Source: a virus. Taken from it: 30,386 nt of DNA. A program made the position numbers and the translations under genes. Numbering within the stretch: position 1 is the stretch's first letter; each line of letters starts with the position of its first letter. Location of the stretch: positions 1-30,386 of the IMG/VR virus record IMGVR_UViG_3300031758_000379. One strand, given 5' to 3'. Below the pieces are notes generated by a model. The model was given only the letters and a program-made list of their open reading frames with translations. It was not told the DNA's origin and did no database searches. Of the stretch, positions 1-4,983 are shown piece by piece.

Positions 1-1
1 C

Positions 2-229
2 ATCCACAGCGTCCGCGTCCGCACCGGAGGCGTTCACTTCACGGGCGCCAGGATCGTCACCACCCTCACCACCGATCAGGCCGCTCAGAATCTTACGGGA
101 AGCAACGTTGTCGTCTGCAAGGACATCCGCTTCCACCCTGCCGGGATCTTTTTCGAGTCCGTGCCGAGCGAGGGTGCCGGAAGCCATGTCATCCCTTACG
201 CCAACATCGAGGTCGTCAACCTCGCCTAA
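2..229 (+). CDS. 3' end of an unidentified gene (partial)
   Basis: The frame is open from base 2 to the TAA at 227-229 and encodes the last 75 residues of a protein whose start lies outside the window. The visible part is rich in beta-branched and small residues, with stretches such as RVRTGGVHFTGARIVTTLTT and a hydrophobic tail ending EVVNLA, which suggests a beta-rich fold. I do not recognise a family. It runs in the same direction as terS, which starts 30 bases after its stop. A perfect inverted repeat overlaps its stop codon. Function is unknown; a structural or DNA-metabolism role cannot be separated from what is visible. Confidence 0.6.
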   Translation: MHSVRVRTGGVHFTGARIVTTLTTDQAAQNLTGSNVVVCKDIRFHPAGIFFESVPSEGAGSHVIPYANIEVVNLA

Positions 230-241
230 CGCACTGCGTTA
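227..241. promoter_or_regulatory. 15-bp perfect palindrome before terS
   Basis: TAACGCA and TGCGTTA form perfect 7-bp arms around a single central C. The first arm contains the stop codon of the upstream gene. One central base is too little for an RNA hairpin loop, so a dimeric protein operator is a better reading than a terminator. No U-tract follows. Function is inferred from symmetry only. Confidence 0.4.
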
Positions 242-259
242 CGGCTCCCAAGGTGCGCC

Positions 260-673
260 ATGAATCGCAAATCTGACGCACTCACTTTGAAACAGGAAAA
301 ATTCTTAGAGGAATACCTCAAGGACAAAAACGGATTCCAGGCCGCGATCCGTGCCGGATACTCTCAAGGTTCCGCTCGCGGCATAGCTTTAAAGAATCTG
401 CAAAACCCCGTCATCGCCTCTAAGATCAAGGAAATTTCGGCCCGCGCGATTCAGCGTTCCGAGGTCGATGCCGCTTTTGTTATTCGCGAACTAAAAAAGG
501 TCGCTGAGCAGGAAGATGTCGCGCAGTCGACAAAAGTGCGCGCCCTGGAGCTCATCGCCAAGCATCTCGGGATGCTGGAAGACCGCGTTTCGCTGAAAGT
601 GGACGGCCTCACGGGCGAGCAACGCGCGGAGCGGGTTGCGATCTTGCTTGAGCGGGTCAAGCAGCGCGAATAA
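260..673 (+). CDS. terS: Terminase small subunit
   Basis: A 137-residue protein of the Terminase_2-type small subunit family. The signature is the N-terminal LTLKQEKFLEEYLKDKNGF followed by QAAIRAGYS (about residues 9-36), the helix-turn-helix region that recognises the packaging site. A helical oligomerisation region (about 60-105) and a charged tail follow. In tailed phages TerS forms a ring, binds pac or cos DNA and activates the large-subunit motor. The start is an ATG with a weak AAGG 9 bases upstream. Unusually, terL does not follow: its start is 4.67 kb downstream, with an inverted gene cluster between them. A repeat (AAAAGTGCG) begins inside the gene at 532 and recurs just after it. 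Family length and motif agree well. Confidence 0.92.
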   Translation: MNRKSDALTLKQEKFLEEYLKDKNGFQAAIRAGYSQGSARGIALKNLQNPVIASKIKEISARAIQRSEVDAAFVIRELKKVAEQEDVAQSTKVRALELIAKHLGMLEDRVSLKVDGLTGEQRAERVAILLERVKQRE

Positions 674-875
674 GTGCGACGGGGTATCAAAAAGTGCGGT
701 GAGGTTCGCAGCGCAAGGCAGGAATATCAAGAGATCCATAGATCGGGCACGCGCGCGACCCCAGAATTAGCAGTAGTGCGTGGACACAGTCAAGCACGAA
801 AAGTGCGGTGGCGTAAATCTGCGAAAACAGGGCACAAAAAAGTGCGCTTGGTCTGTGTTTAGAACAAAAAGTGCG
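532..875 (+). repeat. Six dispersed direct copies of (AA)AAGTGCG in and after terS
   Basis: AAAAGTGCG occurs at 532-540, 690-698, 800-808 (within AAAAGTGCGGTG), 838-846 and 867-875; a shorter AAGTGCG lies at 672-678, across the terS stop. All copies are in the same orientation. AGTGCG starts at 535, 673, 693, 802, 841 and 870, giving spacings of 138, 20, 109, 39 and 29. Flanks are also shared: ACAAAA precedes three copies, and GTGCGGTG follows two. AAATCTGCG is repeated at 815-823 and 890-898. I noticed no AAAAGTGCG elsewhere in the window. The placement next to terS suggests terminase-recognition (pac/cosB-like) sites, but that is inference. Confidence 0.6.
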
Positions 876-993
876 CCTCTTGTGGTAGCAAATCTGCGCC
901 AAGCCTGGTGCGGCCCGGATGAATTCTGCGCGCGGAAACGCTGTAAAACAAGGGCATCGCGGAGTGTTGCCAGAAAGGCGTTGTCAGGGCGGC
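674..993. other. Non-coding stretch after terS carrying the AAAAGTGCG repeats
   Basis: No open frame here has a credible start and composition. The longest plus-strand frames start at GTG codons that belong to the repeat itself. The stretch is A-rich around the repeats and otherwise GC-rich. It holds five of the six AAGTGCG copies and both AAATCTGCG copies. No clear promoter or intrinsic terminator was found. Confidence 0.5.
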
Positions 994-1233
994 ATGATCT
1001 GGACAAAAGAGGACGGCGAAGACCAGCGGAGCGCGGCCAAGAAGTGCCGCGAAGTAGCAGAGTTGCTCGAGGCAGACGCCGGCTCACGTAGGGCACGCTG
1101 GCAGACCCGTCGCGCCCTGGACGCCGCTATGGCCGCCTTGCTTGCCCTGGACGATGTCTATTTCGAGGATGAGGCCGGCGGCCCGGTGCCGCAAGCCTGG
1201 CGCCGTGCTCGCGAGCTGCTACGCAAGGCGTAA
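994..1233 (+). CDS. Small hypothetical protein, helical
   Basis: A 79-residue protein starting MIWTKEDGEDQ, rich in Ala, Arg and Glu, predicted by eye to be mostly helical (AAKKCREVAELLEAD, then RALDAAMAALLALDDVYFED). The open frame extends upstream to an ATG at 919, but the upstream part is Arg/Gly-rich and unlike the rest, so the ATG at 994 is preferred; its ribosome-binding site (AGGGCGG) is weak. The stop abuts a minus-strand terminator and faces the convergent gene at 1281-1721. I do not recognise a family. Lack of a strong Shine-Dalgarno keeps confidence moderate. Confidence 0.5.
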   Translation: MIWTKEDGEDQRSAAKKCREVAELLEADAGSRRARWQTRRALDAAMAALLALDDVYFEDEAGGPVPQAWRRARELLRKA

Positions 1234-1261
1234 AAAAGGCCCCGGCCCTAAGACCGGAGCC
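1232..1261 (-). terminator. Intrinsic terminator of the minus-strand cluster
   Basis: Read on the minus strand, GGCTCCGG pairs with CCGGGGCC (eight pairs, one mismatch) around an 8-base loop and is followed directly by six Ts (1237-1232). It lies 20 bases after the stop of the 1281-1721 gene. A second small hairpin, GGTGC-2-GCACC at 1268-1279, sits between stop and terminator. On the plus strand no T-run follows, so it acts mainly for the minus strand. Confidence 0.8.
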
Positions 1262-1280
1262 TGTAAGGTGCGAGCACCGA

Positions 1281-1721
1281 TTAGCGCATTTTGTTCTTAA
1301 TCTCTTTTGGCAATTCATCAGGGAAGGCTTGAAATGCCATCTCAGCAAGCCGCGATTTGTGCCCCGATATGCGTATATCGTGCCTGGTCATGAATTCTGC
1401 CAAGTATCCGACATTCATGTCCGAAACGTTGCCGTCTTCGTTGTCAAACCATGCTTCTAGGCAACCGATACAGAGGTTTTGATTTTTAATGCCATAAAAT
1501 TGCACGCTCGCATCAGTGATACGTCCGCAGTGGGTGCATTCCGTTGCGCCCACAAGTTGCGTTAGGTTGTGGATTTTCTGCGACATATCGCGCACTTGGT
1601 CAAGCATAATCGCGAAAACAAGGGGCGCGGGAACGTCTTGTCCACACAACCCACACAGGATGCCGCTATCAGGCCCGATAGCGGGCCGAATACGCGAGAA
1701 AGGGTGGTCGCATCGTTTCAT
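1281..1721 (-). CDS. Double zinc-finger hypothetical protein
   Basis: A 146-residue protein with two probable metal sites. The first uses C4, H6 and C23-x2-C26; the second is C62-x2-C65 with C84-x2-C87. A helical linker (about 34-58) joins them, and the C-terminal 55 residues are charged and helical. The start is fixed by GGAGG six bases before the ATG, in a 13-base sequence shared with the neighbouring 1799-2161 gene. It is the last gene of the minus-strand run and is followed by a good terminator. Its base composition is visibly more AT-rich than the genes upstream of it, suggesting a separate origin. Such zinc ribbons commonly bind nucleic acid or partner proteins; no specific function can be assigned. 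Confidence 0.8.
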   Translation of the reverse strand: MKRCDHPFSRIRPAIGPDSGILCGLCGQDVPAPLVFAIMLDQVRDMSQKIHNLTQLVGATECTHCGRITDASVQFYGIKNQNLCIGCLEAWFDNEDGNVSDMNVGYLAEFMTRHDIRISGHKSRLAEMAFQAFPDELPKEIKNKMR

Positions 1722-1757
1722 CGTGCCTCCAGTTGCGCATCATGTCCGCAAGGTTAA

Positions 1758-1779
1758 GCCCCGACCGCGAGGCCGGGGC
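1758..1779 (-). terminator. Hairpin after the 1799-2161 gene
   Basis: On the minus strand GCCCCG pairs with CGGGGC around a 10-base loop, followed by TTAACCTT, a poor U-tract. It follows the GTAAGGTGCGAGC repeat shared with the terminator region at 1232-1275. It may be a weak terminator or a structure protecting the message 3' end, allowing read-through into the 1281-1721 gene. Confidence 0.5.
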
Positions 1780-1798
1780 CGTAAGGTGCGAGCGGCTG

Positions 1799-2161
1799 TT
1801 ATTCGTAACGCCCGACGCTGGTCACGGCGTGCTCACCGGGGGTATCTTCCCATGCGATAAACACGGCCTCTCGCGCCAACACCGACGAAACGTCGCGCCC
1901 GTCGTCACGATCCGAGAAGGCGTCCCACAATGTGCGCGCGACCGCCAGCGGGTCATCATCGGGGCGCACAAGCGCGGAACCAAGCGGGATCCAAAGCTCC
2001 GTGTACCAGCCGCCCTCCTCGGGGCCGCCATAGGCAAGCGCGACGGAATAGGCGCCAGCCCAACGGGGGCGGTGGTGCGTTTCGTTGCCGTCGTCATCGA
2101 ACCGTCGCCGGTAGGGATTGGACGGCAAGCGATCTTCGCGGGGGTTGTCGGTGTCGGTCAT
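1799..2161 (-). CDS. Hypothetical acidic protein
   Basis: A 120-residue protein, acidic overall, with a charged N-terminal 30 residues (Asp/Arg-rich) and a more ordered middle (YSVALAYGGPEEGGWYTELW), then a helical segment (DPLAVARTLWDAFSDRDD). I see no metal-binding or membrane pattern. The start is secure: GGAGG six bases upstream, and the ATG overlaps the stop of the preceding minus-strand gene as ATGA, which implies translational coupling. The 5' and 3' flanks repeat those of the 1281-1721 gene. No family recognised. Confidence 0.72.
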   Translation of the reverse strand: MTDTDNPREDRLPSNPYRRRFDDDGNETHHRPRWAGAYSVALAYGGPEEGGWYTELWIPLGSALVRPDDDPLAVARTLWDAFSDRDDGRDVSSVLAREAVFIAWEDTPGEHAVTSVGRYE

Positions 2162-2346
2162 CGTGCCTCCCAGTCGCGGACCAGGTCCGCATAGGTGCGC
2201 CGCTCACGGCGTGTGGTCGCTTGCCAAGTTGCTTGCACCAAGGCGCGGGCCTCGAGCCGCGCTGAACAACTCTCGCACACCGCGTGCCCCTCGCGGATAA
2301 AGCGCGCGGACTCCTCGGCGCATCGGTCGCAGGGGTGATCTACCAT
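2158..2346 (-). CDS. Small zinc-finger protein
   Basis: A 62-residue protein with one C6-x2-C9 ... C24-x2-C27 site, flanked by H4 and H21, then a basic helical tail rich in Arg (TTRRERRTYADLVRDWE). This looks like a compact zinc ribbon that could bind nucleic acid. The frame is open further upstream, but the start at 2346 is preferred because it overlaps the previous gene's stop as ATGGTAG and the upstream part antisenses a better gene. There is no strong Shine-Dalgarno, so coupling to the upstream gene is likely. It overlaps the next gene by ATGA. Confidence 0.68.
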   Translation of the reverse strand: MVDHPCDRCAEESARFIREGHAVCESCSARLEARALVQATWQATTRRERRTYADLVRDWEAR

Positions 2347-2618
2347 GCGAGCTTGTCCAGGTATTCGCCCGCCGCACGGATAAATTCCGACGCCGTCACG
2401 CCGCACTGGCAATCAACGGTTCCATCGGTGTACGGGTGAGCGCAAGCCGTGTTACGGCTCGGGCGCCGCGCCAGGTGCCGCACGTTGGGGCCGACGCGCT
2501 GGACGCGCCGGATAGACCAGCCAAGCGCCGACGCCGTTGCGGGGTATTCCCAGTCAGTCTGGACAAGGGCGCCATTTACAATAAAGGCGCCATAATGCCT
2601 TTCCACGTCGCGTTTCAT
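2340..2618 (-). CDS. Hypothetical protein with C-x-H / C-x-C motif
   Basis: A 92-residue protein. The N-terminal half (HYGAFIVNGALVQTDWEYP) looks like a beta hairpin; the C-terminal part holds C59-x-H61 and C70-x-C72, a possible metal site, then a helix (TASEFIRAAGEYLDKLAW). The frame extends upstream to 2777, but GGAGG seven bases before the ATG at 2618 marks that start, and the upstream extension is Arg/Ala-rich and overlaps the gene at 2701-2988. No family recognised. Confidence 0.7.
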   Translation of the reverse strand: MKRDVERHYGAFIVNGALVQTDWEYPATASALGWSIRRVQRVGPNVRHLARRPSRNTACAHPYTDGTVDCQCGVTASEFIRAAGEYLDKLAW

Positions 2619-2700
2619 GTTCCCTCCGCCCGTCACGCGGGCACATTGTGCGCGGTAGGCGCACGCTGCAAGGGCCCTCGCGAGCTCCTGCGACGCGCGT

Positions 2701-2988
2701 CTACTCTCCGCCCTTGGCAAAATATGCGGCCGCTGCGTGAGCCGTCCGCGCGTCCCGGTACGCCTGGAACCCGCCAACAGTGTCGATGTCCGCGCCGTCG
2801 CGCGTCACGCGCACGGTGTAGCGGCGAGGATCGTTCCGGTGACGCTCGGACGTGACGAAAAACGTGCGCCCGTCCGTCGCCGGATAGGTGCGATCCGACA
2901 CGCGCGACTTGAAAAAGCGCAACGTTTCGCGCTCAAAAAAGTACCGACCCGCTTGTGCGTTTGCCGCCATGATTTGCTGCAATGTCAT
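2701..2988 (-). CDS. Small phage-type hypothetical protein
   Basis: A 95-residue protein with the pattern MTLQQIMAANAQAG...FFERETLRFFKSR...FFVTSERH...YTVRV...IDTVGGFQAYRDARTAHAAA. From memory this resembles a widespread, uncharacterised family of about 90-100 residues found on phages and conjugative elements, in which a sheet built from the FFKSR, FFVTSE and YTVRV strands is followed by the IDTVG-FQAY motif. The start at 2988 has AAGGG upstream. It is the first gene after a 106-base spacer with three hairpins, so it may be translated or stabilised separately from the genes upstream. Biochemical role unknown. Confidence 0.78.
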   Translation of the reverse strand: MTLQQIMAANAQAGRYFFERETLRFFKSRVSDRTYPATDGRTFFVTSERHRNDPRRYTVRVTRDGADIDTVGGFQAYRDARTAHAAAAYFAKGGE

Positions 2989-3017
2989 TTTCTACCCTTG
3001 CGCGTCACGCGCGCCAT

Positions 3018-3084
3018 CCGGGTTGAGCCCCGGTGCCAACGTCCCTCGCAGGGGCGCTCGCACCGAGACGCGGCCTGAGCCGCG
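3018..3084 (-). other. Three consecutive hairpins between minus-strand genes
   Basis: In the 106 bases between two minus-strand genes lie CCGGG-6-CCCGG (3018-3033), CCCT-3-AGGG (3043-3053) and CGCGGC-4-GCCGCG (3069-3084). None is followed by a T-run on the minus strand, so they are not canonical terminators. They could be RNA processing or stability elements. Confidence 0.45.
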
Positions 3085-3094
3085 CCCGGACGTG

Positions 3095-3289
3095 CTAGTC
3101 GTGCCACTCCCCGTCCTCGAACACACGCCGTGCCTCGTATCGGTGATCCTCGCGATCCGCGCAGCCGCAGCCCGTGTGATCGCCCCACGCTACCGCGTGG
3201 TTGATTGCGTTCGCCAACAGCCGCGCGAACCGTTGCGCCTGCGCGTCCGTCACGTTCCCCAGCGTGTCCCGCTTGATATAATAGACCAC
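3095..3289 (-). CDS. Small hypothetical protein, GTG start
   Basis: A 64-residue protein beginning VVYYIKRDTLGNVTDAQAQ after initiation at GTG, with helix RFARLLANAINHAVAW, a central H-x2-G-C-x-C segment and an acidic C-terminus (VFEDGEWHD). Initiation at 3289 is supported by GGGGG six bases upstream and by a TAGTG overlap with the stop of the 36-residue gene before it. An in-frame ATG exists further upstream at 3343, but it would overlap that gene almost completely. No family recognised. Confidence 0.62.
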   Translation of the reverse strand: MVYYIKRDTLGNVTDAQAQRFARLLANAINHAVAWGDHTGCGCADREDHRYEARRVFEDGEWHD

Positions 3290-3399
3290 TATCGCCCCCG
3301 TGCGGCATATGCCGCGTCGATAGACCGATCCTGCGCCGTCCACACGTACCCGATACCGGCGGCGAGCTCCGCCGCGAGCATCAAGACCGCTAGTGCCAT
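3289..3399 (-). CDS. 36-residue membrane microprotein
   Basis: ATG at 3399-3397 opens 36 codons ending at TAG 3291-3289. Residues 1-20 (MALAVLMLAAELAAGIGYVW) form one hydrophobic helix containing a single glutamate, followed by a short polar tail ending in AAYAARGR. It fits exactly between its neighbours: 8 bases after the stop of the 3408-3602 gene, and its stop shares one base with the GTG start of the next gene. AAGG lies a few bases upstream of the ATG. A single-helix inner-membrane peptide is the natural reading; no function can be given. Confidence 0.55.
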   Translation of the reverse strand: MALAVLMLAAELAAGIGYVWTAQDRSIDAAYAARGR

Positions 3400-3407
3400 G
3401 CCCTTGG

Positions 3408-3602
3408 TCACGACAGCACCGCCGCCCAAGCCGCGTCTCGCTTGTCCTTCAGCCGCCAAGCCGCCGCCTGAGCCGCCGCCGCCTCCCGGCTGTCGATGCC
3501 GTACGTCGCCACGGCTTCGGCCGCCGCGATGTATGCATCGCGCGTCGCCGCTGTCATTGCGTCCGCCAGGTCTTCCGCCGCTCGCCGCTCTCGTGTGGTC
3601 AT
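3408..3602 (-). CDS. Small Ala-rich helical protein
   Basis: A 64-residue protein, about one third alanine, built of charged helices (MTTRERRAAEDLADAMTAA, then DSREAAAAQAAAWRLKDKRD). It is the first gene of the minus-strand cluster. The start at 3602 is chosen because GGAGG lies 8 bases upstream; the frame extends further to 3671 but across the promoter. Composition suggests a small helical bundle or oligomer. No family recognised. Confidence 0.65.
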   Translation of the reverse strand: MTTRERRAAEDLADAMTAATRDAYIAAAEAVATYGIDSREAAAAQAAAWRLKDKRDAAWAAVLS

Positions 3603-3642
3603 CCGGTTATCCTCCGTCGCTGCACCGTGCCGCGATGATGAG

Positions 3643-3671
3643 AAGGTACAACGTGACGCCACGCTCGTCAA
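3643..3671 (-). promoter_or_regulatory. Sigma70-type promoter for the minus-strand cluster
   Basis: On the minus strand TTGACG (3671-3666, five of six consensus) is followed after 17 bases by TACCTT (3648-3643, three of six). The first gene's ATG is about 40 bases further on, with a GGAGG site between. The weak -10 box leaves room for an activator. Confidence 0.5.
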
Positions 3672-3867
3672 GTGTTCGTTGTCGATTTTCTGTTTTGGCC
3701 TTTATTTGCAGCGGATCCGCGATGCGCTTTTTTTTGATAGAGTAACCCGACAAGGTGCGCGGGCCGCAACGCCTGACGCCTGACATGCGACTAGTGCGCG
3801 ACGACTGCGCGACCGGGGCAACGCCTCACCCGTCATAGCGCAACGCGTCAAGGCGGGCCTCTCGAGC

Positions 3868-3890
3868 CCTACCCCCACCCCCCCCCCACC
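3868..3890 (-). other. Potential G-quadruplex tract
   Basis: The plus strand reads C-runs of 3, 5, 9 and 2 separated by TA, A and A. The minus strand therefore carries G-runs long enough for a four-layer-strand G-quadruplex with one- or two-base loops. It lies upstream of the minus-strand promoter. Formation in vivo is not shown. Confidence 0.45.
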
Positions 3891-3922
3891 ATGCGCGCGC
3901 GGGATTACTTCAATATATATAT

Positions 3923-4028
3923 ACCCCCCAGAGAGTACCCACCATGTTTGGTGGCGTGATGCTACGCCTATACCCACCCCCCAGAGAGCAACAACCCTTG
4001 CCTGTGGCGTGGCGCTACGGTAGGGTTG
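3923..4028 (+). repeat. 53-bp direct repeat, two copies with two conserved blocks
   Basis: Copies at 3923-3975 and 3976-4028 share ACCCCCCAGAGAG at the start (13 of 13) and GTGGCGTGnnGCTACG 28 bases in (3951-3966 and 4004-4019), while the bases between differ. The period of 53 equals about five helical turns. The second GTGGCGTG block lies exactly in the 17-base spacer of a weak promoter candidate. The first copy also contains CCACCA-4-TGGTGG (3939-3954). A protein binding site in tandem is the simplest explanation. Confidence 0.65.
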
Positions 4029-4058
4029 CGGGTGCCGCAGTGACGGCAGAGGTGGCAT

Positions 4059-4337
4059 ATGAAGCGAGCAAGGGTGACGAAGAAGCAGTTGTTGGCAGAG
4101 ATTATGAATTTGCAGGCGCGGCTGGCTGACCCGGAAGGGGAGATACAGCGTGGTGTAGCTGCGCTTTATCGGCGTGATTTGCGAGAGCGGGAGATGGAGC
4201 ACCATGCGTCCTGGGACGCGGAAGTGGTGGTGCATAAGATGGCGGCTGCGCGTTGGATGCGTAGCTGTGTGCTTGATTTGGTAGCGGATGAAGCGGTGCG
4301 TACTGCGATTGAGGCGCTGCCGTTGGTGCCGGAATGA
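4059..4337 (+). CDS. Small hypothetical coiled-coil protein
   Basis: A 92-residue protein, largely helical and charged. Residues 1-30 (TKKQLLAEIMNLQARLAD) form a short heptad-like helix and the rest is rich in Glu, Arg and Trp/His (REREMEHHASWDAEVVVHKM). It is the first plus-strand gene after the divergent regulatory region and is preceded by GAGGTGG. Its stop overlaps the next start as ATGA, beginning a chain of overlapping genes that ends in terL. No family recognised. Confidence 0.7.
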   Translation: MKRARVTKKQLLAEIMNLQARLADPEGEIQRGVAALYRRDLREREMEHHASWDAEVVVHKMAAARWMRSCVLDLVADEAVRTAIEALPLVPE

Positions 4338-4672
4338 AGCCATGCGACACGCCGTTGTGCAAGAACCAGGTGGTGCGGGCTGCGCTGTGTAGATGGTGCT
4401 ACGAGCGGAAGCGGTCGCAAGATCCGGTGCGTCGGGCAACGTTAAAGAAGTGGATGAAGAAGTACCTGAAGAGGCCAGAGGTGCGAGAGGCGCATCGGTT
4501 GGCGTGTCAGGCGTATAGGGATGCAGGGAAGGTGGAGCAGGGCGAGTGCGTGTACTGCGGGGGAGCGACGAACGACAAGCGGGCGAAGAGGTGTTGGCGC
4601 TGTTATCGGGCGCGGGTGCTGCCGGTGGCGAGTAGGCGTGGGTTGGAGGCGATTCACGGGAGGCCGGTATGA
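4334..4672 (+). CDS. Small basic protein with two zinc ribbons
   Basis: A 112-residue, strongly basic protein with two Cys4 sites: C4-x4-C9-x9-C19-x2-C22 and C72-x2-C75-x11-C87-x2-C90, joined by a Lys/Arg-rich helix (ATLKKWMKKYLKRPEVREAH). This pattern is common in small phage proteins that bind DNA or RNA. There is no His-Asn-His catalytic arrangement, so I do not call it an HNH nuclease. It overlaps both neighbours by ATGA and so is translated with the pre-terL operon. Function is inferred only as nucleic-acid or zinc binding. Confidence 0.75.
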   Translation: MKPCDTPLCKNQVVRAALCRWCYERKRSQDPVRRATLKKWMKKYLKRPEVREAHRLACQAYRDAGKVEQGECVYCGGATNDKRAKRCWRCYRARVLPVASRRGLEAIHGRPV

Positions 4673-4983
4673 GGGACGAGCTGCTGGCGTTGAAGGCGCG
4701 GCTGGAGCAGTTGCGCTGGGAGGGAAAGACGGACGAGGACATCGACGCCGCGTACTGGACGGTGGATCGGGCGTTGGAGGGGCGCGGGTGGGGGACGCCG
4801 ACTGCGGCGTTGTCATACGGTCGCGAGGTGGTGGCGCGGTACGACCAAGCGACGCGGAAGAAGGTGGAGTTGCAGACGCGGACGCTGACGAAGGAGGAGC
4901 ATGACGCGTTGCTGGCGTCGGATGCGCCGAAGTCGGTGTCGCGGGAAGACTATGAGCGGATGATGCGGGAGGCGCAGGAATGA
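4669..4983 (+). CDS. Hypothetical charged helical protein
   Basis: A 104-residue protein. Residues 1-40 form charged helices (MRDELLALKARLEQLRWEGK); the middle has GWGTPTAALSYGREVVARYD, and the end is again helical and acidic (KEEHDALLASDAPKSVSRED). Codon use here favours G strongly (GCG, GTG, CGG), more than in terL. Start and stop overlap neighbours by ATGA. No family recognised. Confidence 0.7.
   Translation: MRDELLALKARLEQLRWEGKTDEDIDAAYWTVDRALEGRGWGTPTAALSYGREVVARYDQATRKKVELQTRTLTKEEHDALLASDAPKSVSREDYERMMREAQE

Larger units (their letters stand above)
1263..2170. repeat. Paired flanking repeats around two minus-strand genes
   Basis: Two 13-base sequences are each present twice. GTAAGGTGCGAGC (plus-strand view) is at 1263-1275 and 1781-1793, just past the stops of the 1281-1721 and 1799-2161 genes and beside their terminal hairpins. 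TCATCGTGCCTCC is at 1718-1730 and 2158-2170 and supplies the start codon and Shine-Dalgarno (GGAGGCACGATGA on the minus strand) of the same two genes. Each gene therefore sits between the same left and right sequence, although the two proteins are unrelated. Confidence 0.7.
3672..4058. other. Divergent regulatory region, no gene
   Basis: About 390 bases separate the minus-strand cluster from the plus-strand genes. They hold GCGGATCCGC (3711-3720), a T-run (3728-3736), a C-rich tract with G-runs on the minus strand (3868-3890), an alternating TA tract (3913-3923) and the 53-bp repeat at 3923-4028. A weak plus-strand promoter candidate is TTGCCT (3998-4003), 17 bases, TAGGGT (4021-4026). Short frames here have no credible start. 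Such a layout is typical of a switch region or an origin; neither is proved. Confidence 0.5.

Noticed and set aside
674-862. 62-codon plus-strand frame after terS, start GTG
   Set aside because: Its start codon and several codons are the AAAAGTGCG repeats; no ribosome-binding site and no ordered protein pattern.
2888-3745. 285-codon plus-strand open frame
   Set aside because: Pro/Arg-rich and opposite a run of minus-strand genes with GGAGG sites and overlapping starts and stops; no good start of its own.
3871-3950. CRISPR array or tRNA in the repeat-rich control region
   Set aside because: Only two copies of a 53-bp unit with diverged interior, no repeat-spacer regularity; no cloverleaf or T-loop sequence.
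4334-4672. HNH endonuclease for the double zinc-ribbon protein
   Set aside because: The Cys4 scaffolds are present but no His-Asn-His catalytic set can be seen.
3702-4742. 346-codon minus-strand open frame
   Set aside because: Ser/Pro/Arg-rich, lies opposite three small ATGA-overlapping plus-strand genes with proper starts, and crosses the divergent control region. It has no ribosome-binding site of note.
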